This document shows positions 23,413 through 36,400 of a stretch of DNA of 64,000 nt, piece after piece. The stretch covers positions 1 through 64,000 of the forward strand of contig WOFQ01000033.1 in the NCBI GenBank assembly GCA_012184525.1, given 5' to 3'. The first letter of the stretch is position 1. The number at the start of each line of letters is the position of its first letter. A model generated the notes under the pieces. The model ran no database searches. It was not told the DNA's origin and worked only from the letters and a program-made list of their open reading frames with translations. This DNA comes from Xenoacremonium recifei (taxonomy: Eukaryota; Ascomycota; Sordariomycetes; Hypocreales; Nectriaceae). The position numbers and the translations under genes are program-made.

Positions 23413-26400
23413 ATGCCCAATATGACGTCGAGTAAGTCCTTCCGGGCTTCTTTCTTGCCCTCTTCTCTTTCTGTTCTACGTTCCAACTCCGATCCCGTAT
23501 CCGCAGCTTCGCCATCTGCCAGCGATTCACCCAAGAAGAAGCTGTGGCACAAATCTCCAACCATCGACTTCTCTCACCTTCGAAGCCTCGGTCGCTCACA
23601 CGCGTCTGATCCCGGCCACGACGACAACGACCACGAAACACCCAGGAGCCACGACGAAGACAACGACGCCCTACAATACGACAGCTCGGGTTCCGACACC
23701 CCGCGGAGCGGAGAGCCAGTGCCTCTGCCGTCCGGTTCCCGGAGATCTAAGAACTGGCCCAGCAGGATCTCTTCCTTGTTGCTCCCGTCACTCATGTCTC
23801 CTCCTCTAGAACCTACCGATGCGCCCCCGGCCATTCACAAGCAGCACGTGGTAGAAACTACCACAAGCAAGTCGTCTCCAGCCTCGACCATTGACGAAAG
23901 TCTTTCGACCCCTTCTCTCCAGGCAGCCGAATTCAACGTTCGCCTTGCATCCGAAAGCGAGAACAGCCTCGGAATTGTGTCCCAAGACAGCCCGCAAACG
24001 AAGCCAGAGTCTCCCTCGATTCTACTAGACGCCCATTTCCCCGACACCCACATTCCCGAGTTTTCTATGATCACCAGCAGTCCTCAGATCATGGCACCGA
24101 TACCCCCCTCACCAGAGATGCACCGTGTTTCGCTCGACGGACAAGCTCCTGCGGTCAACACGAATAATGAACAACCTTCTCCTCCTGAGAGCTCGAGCGG
24201 AGACTCTTTGAAGTCTGGGAAGCTCCGTAAAGACAACCCTGAAACTCGGCGACGAAGTGCATCCCTGCAGCACCAGCATGTGAAGAACGACTCTATCCAC
24301 AATCTCAAGACACGCCAGACTTCACCAATGGTCGAAGACCGTGGCCGCCGGAGCGTCTCGGCCCAAGTACCACCATCTGGACGCGACAGCCTGAGCAGCA
24401 CAAGAGTCACAACTACCCCACTGGTCCCAAGACCTCGCGGCGATGTCAGCCAGAGCCCATCCAGAGGGCGCCTGCGCCGTAGCTGGATGCCTGGTGTTGG
24501 TGGAGGTCGATCGCGATCCAACTCGGTGGACGTCAGCAACAAAGGAGGCAATGTAGCGACCTGGGTCATGTCGGACGATACGCAGGCCGAGTACAACGCC
24601 TCGTTTCTCCAAAACGCTGAAAAGGTGAGTTGCAACGGTTTTGTCCCCTGTGTCCACAAGTTAAACTTCGTAGGTTCCTGAGCTCTGGAATGAGAACGGC
24701 ACCGTCTATGTCTATTTATATCCTAGAGGGAGCGGGTGCGGGCCGTCTTTCAAGGTTCCCGAATTTACGGTTAGCTCATCCTTCATCTTCAACGAGATCA
24801 TCCAGGCCGAGCGCGACACTCCAACAAGCGGCCGAAATCGAGCGCGGAGTTTTGGAGGGCGGGACAGCCTGAGCGTTGAGGATGCGACTCGATTGATCTC
24901 CCCACCGAGCTCTCCGCCGCTCCCTGAAAATAGCGGAGAGTTGAAGCTTTATCTTCCTACGGCGCCACCTTCGGGATCGGGACAGCTTGCTGCGCCTGGT
25001 CAAGGAGCCCAAGCAGAATTGGACAGACTCATTGGCATAAGGAATTTGTTTGCCTTCTTAACCGGCCAGCCTTTGGTCGCAACGAAGACCCGCCCCTCAA
25101 ACTTCCAGGCGCTGCTCCAGATCACCAGCTTGTTGGAGGAGTTTGGCTTCACAAGCTATGATGGGACGACCTTCGGCGACGCGGTGGACCTGAGCTTTGG
25201 TTTCTATATGGACCAGCTCTGTCTTGCCGATTGTCGGCACAGCAGGGAAAAGACGATAGAGGCGCTTATCCTGGGCGAGCGCATGCGTTCCATGGACCTG
25301 TACAACGAGGCCTTTGCACATGCTGCCGGCAAGTACGCGGCTATCATGGATCTACGACTGCCCTTATTTGAACAAGTCTCGTTGCACACCCGGCAGGCGC
25401 TCGAGAGAGCGCATTTGGACCTCGTTAATCGCCAACACAACGTCAACGACCAGCTTGAGCAGTTCGAATTCCCCGCACTCTTCGCGGGCATTGCCAGTTC
25501 GACATCGTCTGCTGAGTTGCGACAAGTCAGATTCAAGACCTGGCGTCAGGCTTTTGGAAAGATGCGCCAATTTGTTCTGAACTACTACAAGACAACCCTT
25601 GGAAACTGGCCTCCGAAGGCGAGCAACAAGAAGAACCCCTTCGCCGAGAGCGGCCTCAATAGGCTGGTACTTAAGATGCTGTACTCGGACATGTGCGCCC
25701 TCTACGACCTACTCGTCGATCGTAACAACATGACCTCAAGGAAGATGGATGAAACCCCCGCTTTGTCTAGCGTTCCCGAACAAATGGCCATGTCTGCCCT
25801 TCGCAGCATTATGTCTGAGTTCGACCGATCAAAGCCGCCCGTCCTGCCACCCATCCCTTACGACTGCCCGCAACTGCCCACCCCGGCTTCCGTCCACGAG
25901 CCATACAACAGCCTCAGCCCCAAGGATCAAGCCAAATTCGACAGGAAGATCAAGGAGCACGAGTTGATTCTCATTTTGAACAAGGCTTACAACTGGAACA
26001 CCAACTCGGTGAAGTTGCCCTTCCTCGATCAGTTCAAGGAATTTGAGCTGCGAGAGGCCCGAGGAAAGATGTCACACGACCTAGTCGACCAGCGCATTGG
26101 TTATTGGCTATTCCTCTATGTCGTTATCCAGTCCCTGCCTGTGCTGGTGGTCGATGCACCCGGAATGAGTTTTACTGAAAGCGTCGAGTACTTCCTATGC
26201 ATGCCTCCATTGGGCAACCCGCCGTGGATGAGTGATCGCCAGGTCAAGAAGATGTGGTACGGCGTTGCTGGCGGCGGCATGGCTGAACTCTCGACCGACG
26301 CTGTGCTATTCAGTGTCGAGGCAACGTACTATCGAAGCCACTGCTGGCTGGCCGCCAAACAATGGGAGGAGCATGCCGGGAACGAGAACATTCCAGCTCC

Positions 26401-26875
26401 GCCGCCAGAGCCTGCTTTGTCTCCTCTGCAACCTCCACGCGGCGTCTTCCCTGGAAGTGACGACTTCATGGCTTCGCCACCTCCAATAGGAGGACCAAAT
26501 ACACCGTCTCCCCCGCTTGGCGGTCCTCAAGTTACGCTTCGGCCCAGAACCAATTCACCAGCCGGGAGCCGTGCCAACGAAGCATGGCGTTCCAGTATTG
26601 TTCAAATGGGTCTGGAGCCAGTTCCCTTGGAGCCTCCTCCATCTTTCTTCCCTGATAGACGAAGCTCACTGGGACCTATGCCACCAGGCTCACACTTGGG
26701 TAGCAGGAGTTCGTCAGTTGGCAACCTTGCAGCATTGAGCGCCAGCCACTCCGGTCACTTCAAGACAAGCACTCCTCCGCCTGAACCAACAGGCGGCGCT
26801 ACCTTTGACGACATTTTGGGCGGCACAGACACCAAGGAGAAGAAACCCCACAAGAAGAAGCGATCTTTCTTCTAA
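23413..26875 (+). CDS. Large conserved fungal protein, possibly DUF8004 family
   Basis: Two exons (23413-24624 and 24674-26875, with a 49-nt phase-0 intron, GTGAGT...GTAG) encode 1137 aa. The first 350 residues are Ser/Pro-rich and probably disordered. A folded region starts where the intron falls ('VPELWNENGTVYVYLYPR'). A helical domain follows at about residues 515-630 ('LIGIRNLFAFLTGQPLVATK', then 'DLSFGFYMDQLCLAD'), and further helices run to about 960. The tail is Pro/Ser-rich and ends in a Lys-rich run (KKPHKKKRSFF). From memory this matches a fungal domain of unknown function catalogued as DUF8004; the name is recalled, not searched. No catalytic motif is visible. Localisation is unknown; the basic terminus could bind membrane or nucleic acid. 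Confidence 0.85.
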
Positions 26876-27635
26876 CGAATGTTTGGACATAGCTTTGTGA
26901 TTTTGAAGAACGCTCTGGATGCATCTACATTTTGTATTTGCCATACCACTGAACCTCATTCCTGCTTTCTAGCAGCCTGTTTTGCATTTCATGGAGGCCA
27001 GATATGAAGAAATATTTTGCATTTAGGAGTTTTGTGTGTTCGATTGGTTTATAACTAGCATATTACGGATTGGAGGGGCTTGTCTTGGCTGAGACAACAA
27101 CAAAAAAATTTAACGACAAAGCATATATCATGACTGTCTATCTACGCGGACAATAAATACTAGTAGAATCTGGATAGAACCTATCGTTCACCTACTTAAT
27201 TTTAGTGGACCAAGAGAGTAATTGATTTCTTTGAGATAAAATCACTTCGATTTCGTGTCTTGACTTTTTTGATCTGTCATATATTTTACTTGCTTACTTG
27301 CTCACCTGCTTTGCCGGTGACACTTTTCAACTTGAAGGATTTACCATGTGTGTCGGAAACGCTCCTTGATGAACTTTTACAATTCAACTATAAACTCATG
27401 TGCATTGGAATTCCCTCGAATATGGTTCAATCTACCTGTTTCCCTATGCACAGATGCCCAGCATTATCTTTTTGATACCCAAAAGAAAAACTCCGAACCA
27501 GCCAGCCAGTATACTAAGTGACAAAATTTTGAGGCCGTAACTTCATAAACAAGCCGCCATATTACTCCCAGCCAATCTGTACAGGAGGACGGCTATAAAC
27601 CACTTGGGATATCGTCGGGCGCGTCGGACAAGACT
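26876..27635. other. Convergent A/T-rich 3' spacer
   Basis: This separates the 1137-aa gene (+) from the F-box gene (-). It is clearly A/T-rich against the flanking exons, with runs such as acaacaacaaaaaaattt near 27100 and no coding signal. It should hold both polyadenylation regions. Confidence 0.5.
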
Positions 27636-30600
27636 TTACAATTCCAGCTTGGTCCATCGTCCGCGCTCAGTGTGCCACCACTTCTCCTTCTCTTTCTTAT
27701 CAGCCACGACGGTAGCATCGCGGTTCCAAGTTCCCGTGCAGCCCTCCTTTCCGCCAACGAGACTTTCGCCACCATCAGCTTCGAGATCCCGAATGTCCAC
27801 AAGCCCGCCACGTTCATCGGTCGACCCTTCGTCAGGAAGAAGGTAGTATTGGATGCGGCTACCCGGTGTGCCCAGGAAGCCGGCCAAGCCGAAGGTTTCG
27901 ACCGTCTTGCCGGACTCATCGATGACATTGACGGTGAAGCGCGGCTTGTACTGAGCGGCTTCGATGCGGGATTGCGCGGCTAGACGAGCGGCGTGAAGAT
28001 TTGTGAAATGCGGGGGACGAGTGTTGGGAGCTGTTGAGGAGGAAGATCGAGGGGAGGGAAGGGAAGTGTTGCTAGAGGATTTGAAGAGGTATCTCGTAGG
28101 CGATATAGGGCTCGAGTTGGAGAGGGAGCTGATGCTAGACGTCTCGGCGTTTTCAGGAGTGCGGAAGCGGTCCATTGGGAGGTCGATTCTCTCGACGGGG
28201 TAGCAGAGGTCTTGGAAAATGCCGTCTGGGTCATTCAAGGCCCGGAGAACGCGGAGCTCTGGGAACCCCCCTGCTGCGATGCTACGGGCCAATATATCAT
28301 CTGCAGAGTTCATACAAGAGTTATGGCCTGTGATATCCCAGTGGAGTTTCTTCAGGCTGCTGGACGCGAGGTAGGGCATCATCCACAAGGCGAAGGCGTC
28401 ATCCTCCGGCATCACGGGTGGGAATGCCTGTACCAATGCAAATGTTGTCAGGGATCGTAGGTTCGAGAGAATTCGTGCCAACGTTGCAAGAGATGTCAGG
28501 GGTGTGTGTCGTAGATGGAGTTTTCGTAGGGGGGAGCTAGCAGACCGCGTGGCAAAGGCGGAGAGCCCATTAGATGTAATCCCGGTGATGTGGGAGAGTG
28601 TCAAAGTGTGGAGCGGCGGAAGAGCGAGGAGGTTTGCGTCGGTGAAGCCATTAGGGGGGATGTTGCAGAGATGGAGGTGCTTTAGCGACGGGAGGAAGCT
28701 CAGAGTCTCCGTGAGGAGGCTCTCAGGGGTCAGTGTAGCTCCCGGCTGGCAGTGGATGGCGAGTGTCTCGAGGTGAGCCCAATTGTGGTGATGATGAAGG
28801 AATGCCTGTTCCTGATACGGCATCAACTCTCCAGGCATCACCAGTCCTAGCTGCTGGGTGCTCGAATGGATCCGTTGTTGTCGCTGATGGGGAGAGGGTT
28901 GGACCAGCCAGTTCATCTCCTTTAGCTGTGTTCTCGTCGAGAGAGCATGAAGGAGCTTTCTGAACGAGTGGTCATACGCCATTGAGGGCCCAAAGAGCCT
29001 CTCTAAGTTTGGACATGCCATGACGAGGGACGCAACCAGGTTGTCATACTCCGTCAACGCATTTGCCTTCGAACTTGAGCCCTTGGCTGGCACATCCGGG
29101 GCCGGGACCTTGAGAGACCGCACCAGGCCAGCAATACGGGGATTCGCCCGCAACGTGCGGCGGAGCATCATGACTCGAGCTCCTTGGTTGAGCTTATACT
29201 TCTTCTTGTGCAAGGCTGAATCTGGCCCCACCAGCTGAATATCTTCGTAGCTGTGCGTCGGGTTAGCTTCACGCCAAGAGGACCAGCAATCTGGTTAGGC
29301 TCTCCCCAGCGCTCTTCGGAGGATTCGGCTGAGAGGGGCAGAGGCTGAGATGAGATGAGGTCGGAACTTACAGGACACCGCGGGCGGTTCGGTACCACCT
29401 CCGTGATGCGAGCATGAGGTTGCAGGCGTCTCGCATCCAGCAAGTCGCACAACTATCGCTGCCAGGATTCAGGTGAAGGTCCCTGAGCTTCTCTGCAACG
29501 AGACTCAGAACCTCGTTGGGCAACGAAGAAAACACGACATTCGGTTTGGCGACTCTCGGCTGCTGCTTCTTGATTGGCGCGGGTCGTTGGTAGAGGTACT
29601 CGGGCCTCCATTGAGCATTCGACTCGAGGGACTCGTAGCTTGTGCGGCTTCCCCAGGATGCACTCCGCATGCTTTCACGGGAGGAATGCATGCTTGACAT
29701 TGTCGTTACAGAGGAGTTGGACAACTTTCGGGGCCGGTTTAGAGTCTGGATCGGCATTGACTCGACGGACCTGGGAGCCTCAACTTGTGGGGGGCTGTTG
29801 CGGCCTGGATAAATCGTGTAGGAGGGAGTAGAGGAAGTTCGAGGCAAGTTGGGGGTCGAGGAAGTCGCCTCATGTCGTTCTAGAAAGTCATCGACGGAGT
29901 CCTCCTGGACAGGATACAGCTCTAGCGGAGCTCCAAACGAAGTCGGGTGAACTGGCTGCACTGAAATGGTCGGCCCCTTCATGGTCGTGGAAGCTTGGGG
30001 CAGCTCGTCTTTTAAATTCGTTGTCTCCTCCACGGTTCGGGGCAAGGCGGCGTGGGCAGAGGCTCGTCTCCGGGACCTCAGCTTATTGGGACCGGAGGGA
30101 CGTCTGCACGTAACACACGGGAAGCCTCAACTGTCAGCCACCACGTATTATTGAAGTACAAAGAGGCAAGAATTGGAAAGCAGAAACTAGCAAGACTAAC
30201 AAGACGTTGTAGTGCTGGGGGATGGGCTGAGGACTTTTAAATGACCCGACGTCGACACCGCTTCAACAAACAAGGGCGCCTGGACTAGGCACACTCGGCA
30301 TCGAGTCATTAAGTCAGTGGTCGTCTAGAACTCTTCTTGACGTATGCGGGCAATGCTTCAACGAGCCAGAGCTGATCTGTTGGCGCGTAGTAGCGCGAGG
30401 CTGCTAGGCGCCAGGGGGGCGCCACCAAGGGGGTAAATGGGGGAAATGTGGGCAATTAATCAAACCAGGCGTTGAAGCTGATGAAGACAAGGCGTTCTGT
30501 GCCGTGTTGCGGCTCGCAGGCTCACTGAGCTGCCCTTCACGAGAGGGGACGGATAGTAGGCAGATAGTTGGGCTTAGCAGCGGGTGATCATGAGGTTGTC

Positions 30601-31256
30601 AGTGGGCAATAGTGAAGCAGAGAGGGCAGGCCGAGACACGGAAGACTCGAGGGAGACAGGACGCGGAATCGGGATTATTGAAACTGAATGCTTGACGCAG
30701 CCCCCCGGACAACTCTGTCGGCCTCACAGCAACCAACAGAAACAGGTGTCGGTGTGCTAAAGACAACTAGGGACGGCCATCAAATGGGAGATCTCTGGGG
30801 CTCGAGGGGGCGTTCGTTTGTTGCAGCAACGAGAGCGGACCATGTGGAGGGTTTCTCGGGGTCTTGGATCTAATTCCACTTGCACCGTCCGGGAGCGGGA
30901 CGGATGGGTCGGACCCTCGTGTGGTGATCTGAACTGAACCGAACTGAACCCTGAAAGACACAGAGAGACAGACGGTGAGGGTAACGGTGACGGGCAGACG
31001 GAAACGGAGCCCATCTCCGGGAGTATGGATATGCCAAACAACAACAAAACAAGAAGACGGGGGAGACCTACGCAAATGCCGTCGAGTGTCGGTCCATCAT
31101 GCCGCCCAAGGGGTCTTCATCAATCATCGTCATGGTCCAGACATGCCGCCGGAGCTCCTCGGCGCGCTTGTCTTCCATGGCCGTCATGGAGCTCCGGCCG
31201 GGCGAGAAGAACCGCTTGAAGTCGCCGCCATGGTGACTGTGCGGAACCTCGAACAT
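27636..31256 (-). CDS. F-box protein with leucine-rich C-terminal region
   Basis: Proposed exons 31072-31256, 29372-30103 and 27636-29250 give 843 aa. The F-box is at about residues 253-300 ('FSSLPNEVLSLVAEKLRDL'). A long region of irregular leucine-rich repeats follows ('LETLAIHCQPG', 'LPSLKHLHLCNIPPNGF', 'LHTLTLSHITGI', 'LRKLHLRHTPL'). Such proteins normally recruit substrates to SCF ubiquitin ligases through Skp1. Exons 2 and 3 are secure: the intron 29251-29371 splits a Leu codon. Exon 1 is inferred. Its 61 residues look coding ('MEDKRAEELRRHVW'), end in a phase-2 GTAGGT donor, and join in frame to a GTGCAG acceptor at 30104 across 968 nt. Without exon 1, translation would start at 29982 (residue 103). 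Confidence 0.8.
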
Positions 31257-33470
31257 GGTTTTGCGCTGGGGAGGCTATCACGATCAACAAACCTCTAATC
31301 TCCTTGTCTGGTCGATCTCTCGGTCGATCCCGGCTGTTGCAAGAACCACGGACGAAGCTGATTGCGCGGCTGTTCAGGGTTGTGTGTGTCAGGCGGCCGG
31401 TGCTGGGGTTGGGGTTGCGGATGGATGTTTAAAACACCACCACTAAGGTCTCTCAAAGACACTCAAGGGTGAGTCGACAGATCCAGGTCGAAGGAGAAGC
31501 AGAAACGAACGGCTCGAAGCTCATGAAATTGTAACGACGGTCGGCTAGAGAGGGATAATGATGACGAGTGAGCCAAGAGGGAAGATGAGGGAGGGGGTCG
31601 GGGAGGAGAAGAAAGCCCAAGCTGAACCACCTCGAGTGAGCAGACCGACCAATCTCACGCCGAGGATGACGATTTGGAGGCCAGCAACGGGGACTCTCGC
31701 AGGTCAGACATGCAGCGTAAGAAGAGGATGGACTGCCCTGCTGGCTCGGTTCAAACTGGAGTTGTGTGTCTCGCTGTCCTGCTCTCGCTCACAGCCTTCT
31801 CCTCGATCAAGCTGCTGCCGTCTGCCGAACAGCTCGCTCGCCAGCAGGGCCCCCCCCAGGACTTTAAGGACTGCCGCACAATGACATGGCGAGATCCCCG
31901 ACCAGTCCCTCCTCGTGGCTGATTGCATGAAACCGCCCGTCCAGAATTTAGAAACAAGCTGGGCCTGCCTCGAGATCCCCGTCGGCGGCCGTGGCGGAGC
32001 CAATAGCGACCCACAGCATGGTCAAGATCCTGGTAGGCTTTCCCTGCTGGCTGCGGTTTTGGGTTTGCTTTTGCTGCTCTGGGGGAAGCTCACGGGGACG
32101 CGGGAGCGAGATCGACGAGGCGGTTGGTCTGTTAGGACCGGTAGAGCAGTAGACTCGATGGGCGAGATGACCGATTGCCTCGTTATCAACGGCGCTATGG
32201 GGGATGTTTCAAGTTGTTGATGGATCTCGATGAGCTAGCTTGGCTAGTTGATGCGCGTCTACATGATGATGATGATATTGAATTGTTGGAGATGGCAGCA
32301 ATGGAAGGCAGCTGCCAGTTGGTCACGCAAAGATAGATCGCGGAACTTGTCTGGCTCCGGCGCTCCGTACCTTCCCTTCCCTTCCTAAGCAGTGCCCGCG
32401 CCCAAAGATCCTGAACCTGAACCGCAACCAAGAATAAACTGTAACATGCACCACCAGCTTTCATCAACAAACAGCTGTCAACGGATGGATCATCTGGTCC
32501 AGCAGCCGATTTAAATATAGCACATCCCAGCACCTCACGCTGGCGCACTGCGGGGCCTAGCCTGCTAAACCTGCCACTCACGCGCCGCGACCGACACCGC
32601 TACGTCCACTGAAGGATGGATGGCTGGCCACGCCCCGGCGGCTGGGATCGTCCCAACTCCCCTCCTCGGCCTATAATCCTCCCGCAGCGACACCGCAGAA
32701 ACAGCTGCTCCTTGCTTTCGACACGCTGCGGCCAAGACGGTCCCGGCTGGCTCGGCCGCCGCAGTCCAAGTCCAAATCCATCATGAGCCGGCGTGGAGCC
32801 ATCGACTTCGACTTTGGCGATGGATGAGGCCCATTCTTACACTGGTGGCCTACCAACCTCCTCCAACCACCCTCAGCAATGTATCAATGTCATCAGTTGC
32901 CATCTCGCCATCCCCCATCGAGATGTTTTGATGCCTCTCGTATACGGACCATCGGCTCGCCTGTACGTACCGCCATCCCTGCCTCGCTTGAAGGAGCATT
33001 ACTTCCGCCAGACAAGGTCTCTACGTGCCGTCCTACTTTATGGAGTATCAAATGACAAGTTCAGTGCCCGTAAAGTGAACGATGCAACGGTAATAACTGA
33101 ATCGGTTTCTATCGGACCGTAATCTATCTTCCAGAACCTGGGTCTTAAAATGTCATAAATGCAAAACAAAAAGCAAATGCATTAGGAAAGCGGATCGCAT
33201 TCTCGCAGGGATTGTCCTCGTCGCCGCTCGCTAGAATGAGAATGAGGAGCTCAAAACCAAACCCGACGATTCTCTCTTAAGAAAACGCTTTAATATCCCC
33301 AAACGCCTGATTCCGAATCCCTTCTGAGACGTTACGTCCGAAACAATATCACATCCCAGCAGCAGTACTGTATTTGGCGTTTCATTCTTCCCACCGACGA
33401 CACCGCACCGTGGGGGCCAAGCGAGCCATAGCCAGCCTGGCTCACGTCAAACTCCTTCGGCACCCGTTGC
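31257..33470. other. Gene-free spacer upstream of the F-box gene
   Basis: About 2.2 kb holds the F-box gene promoter on the left and the 3' flank of the SNF2-type gene on the right. Open frames (for example minus 32195-32581, plus 31915-32220) show no domain, composition or splicing support. There are short CTTCC and GATGAT runs near 32371-32385 and 32264-32277. Confidence 0.45.
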
Positions 33471-36400
33471 TTATTCCTCGTCCGAATCAACAGTAAATCG
33501 CACCCGCCGAGCAGGACGCGTGGCTAGCTCCCGCTTATCAGATGTCTGAGGAGGCTGTCCTGACTCCGGCTCGCCCTCAGCTTCAGCTCGCCCTGGCCCG
33601 GCCTCGTGCTGTCTCTTGAGCCCGTTGCCATTCGTCATCTCGGCAGACTTGGACATCCCCACCACACCATTTCTTGTCGGTGCGGCTTCCTCCATGATAA
33701 TTCCGTCGTCCGGATGCATGGATCTCCCGAAGCCACGCCCGAACACATTCTGCGGCACCCGTAAGGATGTCATCTGTGCTATGCTATCAAGGCCGCCCTC
33801 CGGCAACGGGATGATTCTCGCGCTCTTGATCCAGTCGTAGATCGAACCAACGTCGAGGATGGACTTGACCTGCCGGTGTTCTGCTTGCGTCATGTGCTTC
33901 TTGCGCTCCAGAATAACCTCCTCCAAGCTATTTTTGAGGACCAACGTCTCGACTGAGACGGGTTTTTGCTGACTGATGCGGCGAACTCGGCCAATGGCCT
34001 GTGCCTCGACTTGAGGATTCAGCACTGGGTTGATGAAGTAGACCCTTGACGCTTCTCGTATATCCAATCCGAAAGCTGCTTGGGACAGATCCATGAGTAA
34101 TACCCTATGACAAATTATGAGATCCTGTGACATCGATACAAGAAATGTGGCTCTCACCTGAAGGTCGGGTTGTTATTGAACGTAACAACATAGTGAGCGC
34201 GGCGCTCGGCTGTCAACCCTTTGGCGTAGATGAGATGTTGGATTTGCAACTTCACTGGGTTAGCTTTCGTCAAAGAATTGTCCATTGATGTACTCACCAC
34301 ATCAAGCATGCTTGCTAAATACCACGCTACATTGTCATTTTCGTAGAAAATAATAATCTTCTCTTCGTCTTGGTGCTTGATGATGCTGTCAATCAAATAA
34401 GACAGCTTCGAAGACACTGTAGAGATGATCTTTGTCTGTTCGAGAGGGCCCAAGGATGCATCCGTGCTAGTTGTTTCCGTGGGTTTTATTCCGTTTACCC
34501 CGTGTGACCTCTTTCGGTGCGGACTGTCCTCTCCGAGCCGAGTGTTTCCGGCCAGAGTGGGTGACTTGGTTGTCTTTGAAGTAGAAGAATTATTCTTCTC
34601 ATCCAACTGGGCAGATATCATCTTTTCCCTTTCGTCGAGCCCCTCCTGGATCAATCCGCCATTGAGCAGCGAATTGAGGGCACCGGGGTCTGCCATTGCT
34701 TTGTAGACGAGTTTCTGTAATGCTAAGAGCATGCTTGGTGAGGTACAAGAACCGTTCCCGGCAATAGCATCTATGGACCATGATTCGGCAGCACCAGCTG
34801 GGAGACCTTGAACGGTGATAGGCATCTCATGAAAGTAATTGCTGAGGCCTTTTAGCTTATTTGCCATTGCCGTGTGACCAATATCGATAGCCTGTCTTAG
34901 TAGGTCCTCGTCCTCCTTGCTGATGGTGATCTTCCGATCACGCAAGAAATCTTCAGCCGTTTGAACAGACTTGGAGATGTCTTCGTACGAGAAGAAAGAA
35001 CCACCGAAAAACGTCGCCTGCTTCAAGTTGTGCACGATTTCGAGCAGGGCTTTTCTTTGCCGAGGATGAAAGAAATAATCCATGTCGGTTCTTTGAGACT
35101 GAACGGAGTTGAATATAATCATCATCGAGAAGATGTTAAGTGAAAGCTGATCCTGGTAGGAGCCATCCAAAAGAACGACTCGGTGTTCCACGGGAGGTAA
35201 AAGTGTTCCCACCTCAGAAAGTTGATGTCGAATAATGAGTGAGTTGAGCGTGGACCGCAGACAGTCTGCGCGTCCACGACCTTTGGGGCTGTGTCTGGGA
35301 AGCATGAGATACACCGACCAGTCAGCAGGTATGTCTCCAGCCTCATGAAAGTTGTTTGCCCATGGCCTAACTTTTAGGTAGAGCATAGTGATCGACCCTA
35401 TTCGTTCTAAATCTTTCTTTTCCATCTCAAGTAGAGAATCATTTTTGCCAGGTTTCGTGTCTTCGACCTTTGATGCTGGTTGATCGTCGCCCTTGGCCTT
35501 CTGAAGGTCAACTCCGAACAATCCATGGGAAGGCGTTCCTGTCACAATCCAACGCGACGAAACCCTCAAAGAGTCAAGCAAAACTAGAAAATTGCTCTTC
35601 CTGCTGATCTTGGAGTTTCCTAGCTTGTGCCCTTCATCAACGATACATCGCTTGAAATGAACCAAGAAGAGCGGAGATGTATGCCATCCAAAAAACTCTT
35701 TCCCAATTGTCTCAAAGCGAGTCTGTGAGAAGAGGATGAGATCCTGCTCGACAAGAACCTCGGCAGCTGGGATTTCTACACCCTTCGTCACAACGAGAAC
35801 TTTAAGACCCTCCGTGTGTTTGGCGATCTCTTGTCTCCATTGAGCGACTAGATTGTTAGGCACAATAACAAGACTGCCTGAGCTAAGAAGAATCTTCTGC
35901 AACGGTATTTCCCGTGGTGTTCTGGAGTTGGATGAACGCCTGAGTATCCGGGGCTCAAATGGTGGAAGTTCGAGGTAGTGAGGCGGATGACGATTGAGGG
36001 CTTCAACACAATTTGCGTAATCTTCTCCTAGTTGTCTCTCGTATAGTTTGAAATATGGTTTCCAAGGTACTCCGTTTCGCGTTGCACATGAAGCTGCCAT
36101 GTCGGCCAAAGAGGCTATTCGTTTCCTAACGGGAATCTCTCCACAACGAAAAATCTCGGGAGCTTGCGAAGGAAGATCTTTCGTCGCAAGGATGAGCGCC
36201 AGGCAGATGATGGTCTTCCCAGCTCCCATTTCCTCAGCAAGAATACCCCCAGATACGCCGTCGTAAAAACGTGGATCTTTTAGCAAGTTGCCTTCAACGG
36301 GATCAAAATACCATTCATCGCCGGTTTGATCTCTAACGTGCATAAAACGTGGATCGAGGATCTTTTGGGGTGCAGCCTCCTTTTGCAGCATAAGAGCGGC

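Noticed and set aside
34250..34292. Splicing of the SNF2 candidate intron at the CAG acceptor
   Set aside because: Removing 43-nt shifts the frame and brings an immediate TGA; only the downstream AAG acceptor or retention keeps the protein.
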